IMG/VR virus record: IMGVR_UViG_3300009164_000093
Coordinates: 1 to 56,376 of that record
DNA from: a virus
Strand: one strand, 5' to 3'
Length of the DNA stretch: 56,376 bases
Position 1 is the stretch's first letter. Each line of letters begins with the position of its first letter. The position numbers and the translations under genes were made by a program. The notes under the pieces are model-generated. The model was not told the DNA's origin. It searched no databases and worked only from the letters and a program-made list of their open reading frames with translations. Below are positions 1 through 7,064 of the stretch, one piece after another.

Positions 1-60
1 TGGATAGGACATGATTCTTCTAAAGTCATTATAGAGGTTCGATTCCTCTACGCCGGACCA
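1..60 (+). tRNA. tRNA-Arg (anticodon TCT), 5' end cut off by the window
   Basis: The 3' part of a tRNA is visible. There is an anticodon stem TGATT/AGTCA around the loop CTTCTAA (anticodon TCT, reading AGA), a perfect T stem AGAGG/CCTCT with a TTCGATT loop, the 3' acceptor strand and an encoded CCA end. The acceptor 5' strand and most of the D arm lie outside the window. AGA is the kind of codon common in AT-rich phage genes. Confidence 0.85.
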
Positions 61-68
61 AGGATATA

Positions 69-584
69 ATGAAAGATAAGTTTGTTAATTTGTATATGGA
101 TTGGGCCAAACGTGCTAGCGAGTTGAGTTACGCTAGACGTTTAAAAGTTGGTGCTGTTATTGTAAAAGACGATACTGTTATCAGCTATGGCTACAATGGA
201 ATGCCAGCAGGCTGGGACAACAACTGTGAAGACATTTCATGGGATAAGGGTGCCGGCGGCTGGATCGATCCAGAAGAGTTCGATGCCAAGTATCCTTACG
301 AAGGATGGCACGAAGAGGCAGGTCGTGATGTACGTTATGGACTAAAAACTAAACCGGAGGTATTACATGCTGAATCAAACGCTATTGCAAAATTGGCGAA
401 GTCTAGTAACTCTGGGGATAGGGCTAGTTTATTTGTTACTCACAGTCCTTGTATCGAGTGTGCCAAGCTCATACTTCAGTCAGGTATTGGTCGTGTTTAC
501 TATGGTGAAAACTATAGAGATGATGCGGGAATTAAATTTCTAGAACAGTCAAACGTACAGGTAACAAAGTTAAATAAATTATGA
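69..584 (+). CDS. dCMP (deoxycytidylate) deaminase
   Basis: Zinc-dependent deaminase of the cytidine/deoxycytidylate deaminase family (ComEB/T4 Cd type), 171 residues, a normal length. It would convert dCMP to dUMP, feeding dTMP synthesis in the cytoplasm. The zinc and proton-shuttle motif HAE is at residues 100-102 and the second zinc motif PCxxC at 127-131 (C128, C131). The N-terminal segment with RLKVGAVIV and the YNGMP motif near 42-46 is typical. It starts 8 nt after the tRNA CCA end with little room for a leader, and its stop overlaps the next start by 4 nt. Family assignment is secure; in vivo substrate and nucleotide regulation are inferred from homology. Confidence 0.93.
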   Translation: MKDKFVNLYMDWAKRASELSYARRLKVGAVIVKDDTVISYGYNGMPAGWDNNCEDISWDKGAGGWIDPEEFDAKYPYEGWHEEAGRDVRYGLKTKPEVLHAESNAIAKLAKSSNSGDRASLFVTHSPCIECAKLILQSGIGRVYYGENYRDDAGIKFLEQSNVQVTKLNKL

Positions 585-823
585 AAACAAACGAAACACC
601 TATTTCAAATACAGACATTGAGAGACATTCTAATAACAGATTTGAAACTGTTATTGCTGGAGCAATTCGAGCAAGAGAATTACACAGAGGTCATCTGCCG
701 TTGGTCAATACCAAGTCAGTTACTAATGTAGTAAAGGCTCTAGAAGAAATTGCTGACGGTAAGATTAATATCAAAGAATACCTAGAAAAATTAAAAAAAC
801 CAAAGGACAAAAATGCACATTAA
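581..823 (+). CDS. rpoZ: RNA polymerase omega subunit-like protein
   Basis: An 80-residue protein matching the bacterial RNA polymerase omega subunit. An N-R-F-E-T-V core begins at about residue 19, followed by the helix AGAIRARELHRG, then a K-x-V-x-x-V-x-x-A-L-E-E-I-x-x-G-K-I stretch at 45-62, which is the omega arrangement (NRFxLVxxAxxRARQ then ALREIxxGxI). Omega binds the beta-prime subunit and aids assembly of the enzyme; in stringent-response bacteria it also contributes to ppGpp binding. A phage copy could replace or compete with host omega. It overlaps dCMP deaminase by 4 nt and the next gene by 11 nt, so it is translated with them. The similarity is from pattern recognition and needs a profile search. 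Confidence 0.75.
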   Translation: MKTNETPISNTDIERHSNNRFETVIAGAIRARELHRGHLPLVNTKSVTNVVKALEEIADGKINIKEYLEKLKKPKDKNAH

Positions 824-1013
824 ACCAGGCCCTAACTTTAAGTTAAGCAAACAAGCAAAGAAATTTGCGGCGTCAATTCTTGATTCGCATAAGCGTGGAG
901 AGTTTCTTCGTTCACAAGTACAAGCAGAGCTTGCCGCGGCCATTCAACCAAAGCGTGAAAAGCGCACTGACCGCCCACAGGGCAATTACGTAGCACCTAC
1001 TACAGATGAGTGA
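813..1013 (+). CDS. small basic conserved phage protein
   Basis: A 66-residue basic protein starting MHIKPGPNFKLSKQAKKF, with a helical middle (residues 28-45) and a basic proline-containing tail. No enzymatic motif is visible. Proteins with the same K-P-G-P-N-F-K start and length occur in T4-like marine phages (recollection). It overlaps the omega-like gene upstream and the methyltransferase downstream by 8 nt, consistent with one transcript. Function unknown. Confidence 0.7.
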   Translation: MHIKPGPNFKLSKQAKKFAASILDSHKRGEFLRSQVQAELAAAIQPKREKRTDRPQGNYVAPTTDE

Positions 1014-1743
1014 AGCACTGAACAATCATGTTCAATGGGGCTGGCAACGTAAAGCAGAGTTGCTCCCTGTAGTTATTAAAAGGACCAGTGGTGAAGTTTA
1101 CCAAGGGCCTTTTAAGGGCATGAAAATTCTCCCAATATACAGTTGGGGTGACGGAGATACTTGCGGTAAGTTATTAGGCCTATATGAAAATGAATTACAC
1201 GGAGCAATTGAATTTGTTTTAAAAGAATCAAATCCAGACCTGTGTATTAACATAGGGTGTGCTGAGGGGTACTACGGTCTAGGTATGGCTTTAAGAAATC
1301 CAGACATGTTGTCTGTGCTAATGGATATCAATCCAGAAGCAATTAGGATTACAAGAGAAAATGCCAAAGCCAATAGTATTAACAATGTACATTTTAGTAC
1401 AGACTGTAGTGCTGAAAATCTTCGTAGCTACTTGACAAAGTACAAACGACCATGTATAATAATGGATATAGAAGGGCACGAAAAAGTCTTGCTTGATTTG
1501 AATGTTATTCCCGAGTTAAATAAATGTTCAGTAATTGTTGAAAGTCATGATTGTATTACAGCAGGTATGACTACCCTAATTGCCGATCGCTTTAAGGAGA
1601 CGCATGATGTTCACATACTCAATCAAGGTTCCAAAAACCCTTATATTGATATTCTTCATGATTTGTGCGATAGTGATAAAATGTTGCTATGCTGTGAATC
1701 AAGACCGAGCACGATGAGTTGGATCTATTTAGATCCAAAATAA
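1006..1743 (+). CDS. class I SAM-dependent methyltransferase, FkbM-like
   Basis: A 245-residue protein with a Rossmann-type methyltransferase core. The glycine-rich SAM loop is CINIGCAEGYYGLG at about residues 80-93, an acidic end of strand 2 is followed by an N-P-E-A helix (DINPEAI near 105), and a D-I-E-G-H motif lies at about 153-157, resembling the DVEGHE motif of FkbM-family methyltransferases. The substrate cannot be read from the sequence; a small molecule, glycan or protein O-methylation is possible. It overlaps the upstream gene by 8 nt and ends 5 nt before tRNA-Val. Its coding sequence contains a perfect sigma70-like promoter at 1432-1460. Confidence 0.75.
   Translation: MSEALNNHVQWGWQRKAELLPVVIKRTSGEVYQGPFKGMKILPIYSWGDGDTCGKLLGLYENELHGAIEFVLKESNPDLCINIGCAEGYYGLGMALRNPDMLSVLMDINPEAIRITRENAKANSINNVHFSTDCSAENLRSYLTKYKRPCIIMDIEGHEKVLLDLNVIPELNKCSVIVESHDCITAGMTTLIADRFKETHDVHILNQGSKNPYIDILHDLCDSDKMLLCCESRPSTMSWIYLDPK
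1432..1460 (+). promoter_or_regulatory. internal sigma70-like promoter
   Basis: TTGACA (1432-1437), a 17-nt spacer and TATAAT (1455-1460): consensus boxes with ideal spacing, inside the methyltransferase gene. Predicted start near 1467. No start codon lies at the expected start, so it might serve tRNA-Val and the oxygenases downstream. Its location in a coding region lowers certainty. Confidence 0.5.
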
Positions 1744-1748
1744 TAATT

Positions 1749-1823
1749 GCCTTGTTAACTCAGCGGTAGAGTAGCGCCTTTACACGGCGAATGTCGGCGG
1801 TTCGATCCCGTCACAAGGTACCA
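1749..1823 (+). tRNA. tRNA-Val (anticodon TAC)
   Basis: A 75-nt cloverleaf. The acceptor stem is GCCTTGT/ACAAGGT with one G-T pair, the D loop has the AGCGGTAGA pattern, the anticodon loop is TTTACAC (anticodon TAC, reading GTA), the T loop is TTCGATC and a CCA end is encoded. It fits the 85-nt gap between two coding sequences. Confidence 0.93.
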
Positions 1824-1828
1824 AATTT

Positions 1829-2482
1829 ATGAACGATGATATTAAGATATTCGATAACATAATCCCCAAAGGGTATCAAGATGCTCTAGAGGAATTAACC
1901 ACAGACGAATTATTTGACTGGGGATATGCTAACGATGTTGTCTGGGATCAAAGTTCTTTAAGAAAAGGGCGATCCCTTAAACAGATAAATGACGGGTTTG
2001 GTCATATGCTATGTGTTCCAAAACATGAAAGCAACCATTGGCCTTTTATTAAACCTCTCATTTATCATATCAATGAAGCATTGGGAGAAGATGCTAAACA
2101 TATTTTTAGAGTCCGTGTAAACTTATTGCTAAGAGCATATCCAGAAGACATGCCTTGGAATAATGAGCACGTAGACAGCACCACTCCTCACTATACAGGT
2201 ATCTACTACGTAAACGACACTGACGGTCCTACATACATATTTGACCAAAAAGTCACAGATATCCAGCACAAAAATTGGACACAAGATGTGATCCTTAACT
2301 ATATCAACAACACAGAATTTACAGTAGCACAAGCAGTTGAACCTAAAAAAGGTAGACTAGTAGTGTTTAACGGACAGAGATTTCACGCCAGTAGCAAGCC
2401 AAGAGACAATCAAAATAGAATTGTAATTGCCTTTAACTGGCAAACAGAAAAACATTTGAGGCAACATGGGACAACTATTTAG
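1829..2482 (+). CDS. 2-oxoglutarate/Fe(II)-dependent oxygenase
   Basis: A 217-residue protein of the 2OG-Fe(II) oxygenase superfamily, probably prolyl-4-hydroxylase-like. Iron ligands are visible as H114-x-D116 and H186, with R197 placed to bind 2-oxoglutarate. The surrounding strands YTGIYYVNDTDG (122-133) and GRLVVFNGQRFHAS (175-188) have the double-stranded beta-helix pattern. Such enzymes hydroxylate proteins, nucleobases or small molecules; the target here is unknown. It starts 5 nt after tRNA-Val and overlaps the next oxygenase by 17 nt. It is one of seven oxygenase-like genes in the window. Confidence 0.88.
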   Translation: MNDDIKIFDNIIPKGYQDALEELTTDELFDWGYANDVVWDQSSLRKGRSLKQINDGFGHMLCVPKHESNHWPFIKPLIYHINEALGEDAKHIFRVRVNLLLRAYPEDMPWNNEHVDSTTPHYTGIYYVNDTDGPTYIFDQKVTDIQHKNWTQDVILNYINNTEFTVAQAVEPKKGRLVVFNGQRFHASSKPRDNQNRIVIAFNWQTEKHLRQHGTTI

Positions 2483-3101
2483 ACCGTTCGGGGATAGCAT
2501 TTATATAGGCAATGATCGTGTAGAATCTCACGAGTCTATTCGAGAACTACTTAAAACAGTATATGAAAAACACAAAGCCAATACAAAGTTTGACAGCTTC
2601 TATGCCACAGCATTTACCAGTTATGGAAAAGAACATGAAGACTTTGATCTACTAAGTTACAAAGAACTTCAGACACTACAAGAAAAAATATTCAGTAGAG
2701 CTAAACAGGTTGTGTTTGAGCAATTTGAATATAATCAAGATCTAAGGGCAAGTAAGTTTAGTAATAGGCCGTTAGAATTTAAAGAAATTTGGTTTAACTT
2801 TAATCCCCCAATGGGATATCAAGGTAAACATCATCATGCTGATTTCTTGTTTGCTGGGACGTACTATGTACAAGTTCCTCCAGAGTCGGGAGATATTCGA
2901 TTCTTTAATCCCAATAACTTTGCCATGTATAAATTGTACTCTGAAAATCGAAATCATTTAATGAAATTACAAACAGCAAGGTTTCCAGCAGAAGGTGAGT
3001 TGTATATTTGGCCTGGATTTATAGAACACGAAGTTACTACAAATTTAACTGACGATCAAAACCGTATCAGTATTAGTTTCTGCTTAGACTGGGCAGATTA
3101 A
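2466..3101 (+). CDS. 2OG-Fe(II) oxygenase, TIGR02466-like phage family
   Basis: 211 residues. The iron site is H124-x-D126 inside a histidine run (122-124), with H188 and R200 downstream. The segment VQVPPESGDIRFFNP (136-150) and the E-L-Y-I-W-P-G strand near 178-184 resemble the phage and bacterial family of putative 2OG-Fe(II) oxygenases known as TIGR02466. It overlaps the preceding oxygenase by 17 nt, implying coupled translation, and its stop lies 6 nt before a tRNA. Substrate unknown. Confidence 0.85.
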   Translation: MGQLFRPFGDSIYIGNDRVESHESIRELLKTVYEKHKANTKFDSFYATAFTSYGKEHEDFDLLSYKELQTLQEKIFSRAKQVVFEQFEYNQDLRASKFSNRPLEFKEIWFNFNPPMGYQGKHHHADFLFAGTYYVQVPPESGDIRFFNPNNFAMYKLYSENRNHLMKLQTARFPAEGELYIWPGFIEHEVTTNLTDDQNRISISFCLDWAD

Positions 3102-3107
3102 ATATTT

Positions 3108-3182
3108 GCCTCTTTAGTTCAACGGATAGAATACGAGTCTTCGAAACTTGCGATAGTGGTTCGATTCCACTAAGGGGCGCCA
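3108..3182 (+). tRNA. tRNA-Arg (anticodon TCG)
   Basis: A 75-nt cloverleaf. The acceptor stem is GCCTCTT/AAGGGGC with one T-G pair, the anticodon stem CGAGT/ACTTG encloses loop CTTCGAA (anticodon TCG, reading CGA), the T stem is AGTGG/CCACT with loop TTCGATT and a CCA end is encoded. With the partial tRNA-Arg at the window start this makes two arginine tRNAs for different codons. Confidence 0.93.
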
Positions 3183-3203
3183 AATCATTTTAAAAGGAAA
3201 ACC

Positions 3204-4163
3204 ATGTTAAAGAAAGTAATAGCAATTATGACACTAGTATTAGCAAGTCACGCACACGCTTGGGAACCAAACGGTCCAGTTAAAGCGTTTATCGGCTTTG
3301 GGCCAGGATCGGGAAATGAAATTGCATTTCGCGGTGTTGCCGCCGAAGTTGAAAGAAACAATCCTAAGGTAAATTTTGTTATTCAAACAATGCCAGGTGC
3401 AGGTGGCAATATTGCCCTAGCACATGCGGTAAAGTTGCCGGCAGACGGAATGACATTTACTGTGTCTGGTCTAAGTACTTACGCATTTGATCCAGTGTTC
3501 TATCCAGAGCTAATGAAATTTACGCAAGGAGATTTATATCCTGTACTAGGAATTGCACGTAGTCCATTTGTTATCGTTGCTCGTCCCTCGAGCAAAGTGA
3601 ACACAGTAAAAGAACTTGCGGCCCATTTAAAATCAGGTGAACAAGTCTTTATTGGAATTAGCGGGGCTGCTCCGTTCCTTGTACATAGTATGTTAATGGA
3701 AAAGGCTGGTGGAAACTATGATACTGTACAAACTGTTATGTATAAAGGTCCACAAGAATCTGCTATGGCCGCTGCAACCGGCGAAGTTGAGTTTTCTATT
3801 ATGCCAGTAACTGTGAGCGCACCTTTAATCGCAGGAGGAAAAGTTAAACTAATCGGCCTAGTAGGGGACAAGAAAATGCCACAGTTTCCAAATGCTGAAC
3901 TTGTTAAAGATACACTACCAGGTGTAGTGTTTAATGCCATGTGGAATATTACTCTACCTAAGGATACGCCCAAGGATGTAGTTGACTGGTATGTAGCAGA
4001 ATTTGGCAAGGCAATACATAGTGAAAATGTTAAAAAATACTTTGATCAAAATTATATGTACGCAGATCCTTTTAACGAACCAGTAAGTCACGCAAAATGG
4101 ATTGCTACATTTAAAAGTCAAATTATGCCAGTCGCTGAAAAAGCCAAACCTCGATTCCGCTAA
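3204..4163 (+). CDS. TctC/Bug-family periplasmic solute-binding protein
   Basis: A 319-residue exported protein. The signal peptide covers residues 1-19 (basic start, hydrophobic core, AHA cleavage site). The mature part has hallmarks of tripartite tricarboxylate transporter receptors (Bug family): a V-K-A-F-I-G-F-G-P-G-S-G-N-E start, M-P-G-A-G-G-N-I at about 64-71, then A-A-D-G-type turns and a C-terminal Q-N-Y/P-F region. Length is typical. In bacteria these capture carboxylates in the periplasm for TctAB; Burkholderiales carry very many paralogs. A strong ribosome site (AAAAGGAAA) precedes the ATG. No TctA or TctB gene is present, so the protein would work with host permeases or have another role, making it a probable host-derived auxiliary gene. 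Confidence 0.88.
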   Translation: MLKKVIAIMTLVLASHAHAWEPNGPVKAFIGFGPGSGNEIAFRGVAAEVERNNPKVNFVIQTMPGAGGNIALAHAVKLPADGMTFTVSGLSTYAFDPVFYPELMKFTQGDLYPVLGIARSPFVIVARPSSKVNTVKELAAHLKSGEQVFIGISGAAPFLVHSMLMEKAGGNYDTVQTVMYKGPQESAMAAATGEVEFSIMPVTVSAPLIAGGKVKLIGLVGDKKMPQFPNAELVKDTLPGVVFNAMWNITLPKDTPKDVVDWYVAEFGKAIHSENVKKYFDQNYMYADPFNEPVSHAKWIATFKSQIMPVAEKAKPRFR

Positions 4164-4166
4164 ATA
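4161..4166 (+). promoter_or_regulatory. TAAATA late-promoter-like box
   Basis: CTAAATA overlaps the stop codon of the binding-protein gene and lies 19 nt before the next ATG, leaving room for a short leader with the GGAGAG ribosome site. It matches the core of T4-type late promoters; no -35 box is evident. Confidence 0.35.
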
Positions 4167-4185
4167 TTGCTTATTGGAGAGCGAT

Positions 4186-4944
4186 ATGAAAGACCCTGTA
4201 GAATTTGTAGAAGAAATTTGGGAAGAAAACGAAGCCTTGTATAAGGCAAGTGAACTTCAGATTAAGGCGTTTTATGATAGTAAGCCATCTAAAGAAAAAT
4301 TGATTGCTAACTTTACTAGACGTATGGTAAATGAAAGAATGAATTTAACTGAGATTTCTAAATCAATTGCCAGTGCTGATTATTCTATGGATCCAAAAGA
4401 ATTAATGTCGCTTGCCAAGCAAGCTCTTGATGAAGCCAATCACTACCGCATTGTAAAAGATGTGGTAGAATATCTAAGTGGTGAACCAGTAGATATTGAA
4501 AAAGCAGTAACTGAAGAATTATCCGATATCAATGTCAAGGGAGCTAAACTGTTAACCAAGTACAACTGCGAGACAGATCCTATTGCTCTAGCATTGTATC
4601 AAACTATTGTAGAGGGTCATGCTAGCCGCAATTGGCAAATGATGGCTGATTGCTTAGATGATAAATTCCTATCTACTTCTTATGCTAAAATTGCCAGCGA
4701 TGAAAGATTTCACAGTAAATTAGGTCGTAGCCAATTAGTTAAGTTGTTAGATACGGCTGAGAAACAAGAGTATGCTCGTGTGCTAGCTGATAAAATTCGC
4801 AAGGATCTTTATTGGTTAAACTGTAGCGGAGGATTGGCTCTACAAGAGTCTAGAGATATCATGGATGCGTATTATGGAAAAGATTGGGTAACTGAATCTA
4901 TCGGAGATATGCCAACGGTATCTGCTAGTGAAATCTATAAATGA
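4186..4944 (+). CDS. ferritin-like di-iron protein
   Basis: 252 residues from the ATG behind TTGGAGAG; longer upstream starts would overlap the binding-protein gene. The protein is almost all helix and carries two E-x-x-H signatures: E83-A-N-H86 and E173-R-F-H176. Additional glutamates at E50 or E56 and E143 give the four-helix di-iron ligand pattern seen in ferritin-like oxygenases such as the PaaA/PaaC and MiaE groups. It would use O2 to oxidise an unknown substrate or act as a radical or oxidase cofactor. It overlaps the amidotransferase gene by 4 nt, so the two are probably co-translated. Fold inferred from motif spacing only. Confidence 0.65.
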   Translation: MKDPVEFVEEIWEENEALYKASELQIKAFYDSKPSKEKLIANFTRRMVNERMNLTEISKSIASADYSMDPKELMSLAKQALDEANHYRIVKDVVEYLSGEPVDIEKAVTEELSDINVKGAKLLTKYNCETDPIALALYQTIVEGHASRNWQMMADCLDDKFLSTSYAKIASDERFHSKLGRSQLVKLLDTAEKQEYARVLADKIRKDLYWLNCSGGLALQESRDIMDAYYGKDWVTESIGDMPTVSASEIYK

Positions 4945-5534
4945 AAATAGCAATTAGTCAACGAGAAGAAATTATAGGACAAAGCGAGCAGTCTTATGAC
5001 TGCTTGGCTAAAGTCTGGTACACATTTTTAAACAAACACGAAATTATTCCCATCCCTAATGTTGTAGTAGATCGAGACTACGACTTTGATATGCTCATCT
5101 TAAGTGGAGGTAACGCAAGCCTGGCTCGCTTACACACTGAACTAAAACTTTATAACTACGCACTAGATAACAATAAACCTATATTAGGTGTTTGTCACGG
5201 TGCGTTTTTTCTTTGCGAAATTACCGGAGGAACTTGCGGTGATATTGAAGGTCATCGAGGTGAAGAACATGTTGTTAGAATGGAAGGACACAACACCATT
5301 GTTAACAGCTGGCATGGTTCTAATATAATTACTGTTGGTACAGAGTATACATCTATTGCTACTGACTTGGACGGTAATATAGAAGGATTCAAACACAATA
5401 CTAAACCAATTTGGGGATTAGTATGGCATCCTGAAATGATGGAAGTACCTGTACTACCAGAAGAACTTAATACATTGTTAGGCATAAACAAAAATGTCTT
5501 TAACCATAACGCAGACTGGATTGAAAATTTATGA
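4941..5534 (+). CDS. class I glutamine amidotransferase-like protein
   Basis: 197 residues with a complete class I (triad) amidotransferase site: nucleophile C85 in G-V-C-H-G-A, H163 and E165 in W-H-P-E. The strand LILSGGNASL (52-61) forms the usual oxyanion region. Such domains release ammonia from glutamine or hydrolyse gamma-glutamyl amides. It has no synthetase domain of its own, so it should supply ammonia to, or act with, a partner. It overlaps the ferritin-like gene by 4 nt and the oxygenase gene after it by 4 nt, suggesting a shared pathway. Substrate unknown. Confidence 0.85.
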   Translation: MKIAISQREEIIGQSEQSYDCLAKVWYTFLNKHEIIPIPNVVVDRDYDFDMLILSGGNASLARLHTELKLYNYALDNNKPILGVCHGAFFLCEITGGTCGDIEGHRGEEHVVRMEGHNTIVNSWHGSNIITVGTEYTSIATDLDGNIEGFKHNTKPIWGLVWHPEMMEVPVLPEELNTLLGINKNVFNHNADWIENL

Positions 5535-6268
5535 ACTTACTAGAAGAATCTGCATCATTAAGTGCTTATCATTTTGACCCAACGCGAATAGATCCGAGAT
5601 TCGATGCCGTTACTGGACTAGGACAATTTAAAGGCGACTGGAGCGCGGACATGACAGACGCTATTGCTAATTCTAAACCAGTATCGATGGCAACTCGAAC
5701 TCACAACACTCTCGGACTGTCCACAGGACCGTTTAATAAAGTATCTGTCAAGCCAGTAGGTGCTGATCTAAAAGAAGTCTATTATAATCAAGAAAAAGAA
5801 TTCTTTGACACAACTGACCTAAGTTACGAAGAATACGAGATCATAAACAAATCTGATGTGTTAGGTCCCACACTAACAAAAATGGTCACAGCATTTAAAC
5901 TCGAAACTCCACTAAGCTGTGCGTTTCATGTACAGTTTACTGGGCAAGTATTTCCTTACCATATAGATTTCTTTCATAGAAGAAACGACTATGCTAACTT
6001 TCCTCCAGAAAGAATAGCACGGTACATGGTTATGTTAACAGATTGGGAACCTGGTCACATGTTCGGATACGGAAATTTTCAGTATACAGGATGGAAGGCT
6101 GGGGACTTTAGCACATTACTACATGCTCACACTCCCCACTATTCAGCCAACGGCGCATACAATCCGAGATGTATGTTGCTTATTACGGGACTGAAAACTC
6201 CAGACACAGAAAAGTTTCTTTGGGAAGCGGCGAACAATAAAACCATTAGGGTTGACGACCTTAAATAA
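5531..6268 (+). CDS. AspH/cupin-like 2OG-Fe(II) oxygenase
   Basis: 245 residues. Iron ligands H144-x-D146 and H203 with R213 are placed as in aspartyl/asparaginyl beta-hydroxylase-type oxygenases. The fold segments around FPYHIDFFHRR and R-Y-M-V-M-L-T-D-W support this. The 130-residue N-terminal part is unassigned. It is the third member of a 4-nt-overlap string with the di-iron and amidotransferase genes. The promoter of the following tRNA-like gene lies over its last codons. Confidence 0.78.
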   Translation: MNLLEESASLSAYHFDPTRIDPRFDAVTGLGQFKGDWSADMTDAIANSKPVSMATRTHNTLGLSTGPFNKVSVKPVGADLKEVYYNQEKEFFDTTDLSYEEYEIINKSDVLGPTLTKMVTAFKLETPLSCAFHVQFTGQVFPYHIDFFHRRNDYANFPPERIARYMVMLTDWEPGHMFGYGNFQYTGWKAGDFSTLLHAHTPHYSANGAYNPRCMLLITGLKTPDTEKFLWEAANNKTIRVDDLK

Positions 6269-6280
6269 AGAAGTTATACT
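6252..6280 (+). promoter_or_regulatory. sigma70-like promoter of the tRNA-like gene
   Basis: TTGACG (6252-6257), 17-nt spacer, TATACT (6275-6280). The predicted start falls at 6287, exactly the first acceptor base of the tRNA-like gene, the same geometry as the leaderless protein genes in this window. It overlaps the end of the oxygenase gene. Confidence 0.65.
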
Positions 6281-6286
6281 GTAAAT

Positions 6287-6398
6287 GTGGTCGTGACGGG
6301 AAATTGGCAGACCTCCGTTTTGTTGCAACATACAGAATTGGGATGGGGCAACGTCTTAGACAACGCCTTTGTAGGTTCGAGACCTACCGACCACACCA
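6287..6398 (+). tRNA. atypical 112-nt tRNA-like gene, possibly tRNA-Leu with an insert in the anticodon loop
   Basis: The acceptor stem GTGGTCG/CGACCAC is perfect, the T stem GTAGG/CCTAC (6371-6387) holds a TTCGAGA loop, a CCA end is encoded, and the D loop GAAATTGGCAGA is leucine-tRNA-like. The rest is too long for a normal tRNA. One reading gives a 4-bp anticodon stem CGTT/AACG (6316-6319 with 6362-6365) around 42 nt that contain a hairpin GTTGC/GCAAC (6322-6326 with 6348-6352). Removing about 35 nt (6322-6356) would leave a 7-nt loop TTTAGAC with anticodon TAG. Weak points: the D stem pairs poorly, and a leucine tRNA should have a long variable arm. A degenerate tRNA or a tRNA-like decoy is also possible. 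Confidence 0.55.
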
Positions 6399-6407
6399 AT
6401 TATAACT

Positions 6408-7028
6408 ATGAACTATAAAATATATAGAGACCCTTTTACATTTATTGTAATAGAAAATTGGTCTATACATCCAGAAAGGTATTACTCCAATACCATAGAA
6501 CTTATGCCGTTAATGAAACCTAGTGTAGTTTACGGTAACAATACACAAGTTCTTAACACCAAATACAAAAGCAGTCACAACCTATGGCTTTACAATACTC
6601 CAGAAGGTAATAACCTCGCAAAAAAGTTTGAGAAAGACTTATGGACTGCGGAGTTTAAACAGATATTGTTTGAAACAAACGACTCACTATTTCAAAGCGC
6701 CTGCTATACTGACAGCAGTCAAGTGTTGTTAAGTAGATACGAAGAAGATGATCATTACGCTTGGCACCGAGACTACAATGATACCATTACAATTAACTAT
6801 CTAATTGGTAAAGAGCCCCTAGGGTTCAAAGGTGGTGACTTTATATTTGGTGGATGGAATGACGAAGATCCTCGACATACCATAACGTTCAAACCAAATA
6901 CATTAATTGTATTTCCCAGTAGAGTTAAACATCGTGTAACTCCTGTTACAAATTTTACAGGCAATCCCGACGATGCTCGATTCACCTTACAGTATTGGGG
7001 CAAACTCAAATACGTTGTCGAGCAGTAA
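6408..7028 (+). CDS. 2OG-Fe(II) oxygenase
   Basis: 206 residues with the complete site H120-x-D122, H175 and R191, in strands YAWHRDYNDTITINYLIG and NTLIVFPSRVKHRV. The G-G-D-F-I-F-G-G turn between them is typical of prolyl-hydroxylase-like enzymes acting on macromolecules. It starts 9 nt after the tRNA-like gene with no clear ribosome site. Target unknown. Confidence 0.87.
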   Translation: MNYKIYRDPFTFIVIENWSIHPERYYSNTIELMPLMKPSVVYGNNTQVLNTKYKSSHNLWLYNTPEGNNLAKKFEKDLWTAEFKQILFETNDSLFQSACYTDSSQVLLSRYEEDDHYAWHRDYNDTITINYLIGKEPLGFKGGDFIFGGWNDEDPRHTITFKPNTLIVFPSRVKHRVTPVTNFTGNPDDARFTLQYWGKLKYVVEQ

Positions 7029-7037
7029 TATTAAATT

Positions 7038-7043
7038 TAAATA
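7038..7043 (+). promoter_or_regulatory. TAAATA late-promoter-like box
   Basis: TTTAAATA 21 nt before the ATG of the glycosyltransferase gene, followed by an AAAGGATC ribosome site. No -35 box. Confidence 0.4.
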
Positions 7044-7064
7044 AAAGAACAATAAAGGATCAGA

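Noticed and set aside
3099-3104. TAAATA just before tRNA-Arg as a promoter
   Set aside because: It lies only 3 nt from the tRNA 5' end, overlaps a stop codon and has no -35 box; TAAATA is expected often by chance in this AT-rich DNA.
6287-6398. Group I intron in the tRNA-like gene
   Set aside because: The extra sequence is only about 35 nt, far too short for a self-splicing group I core.
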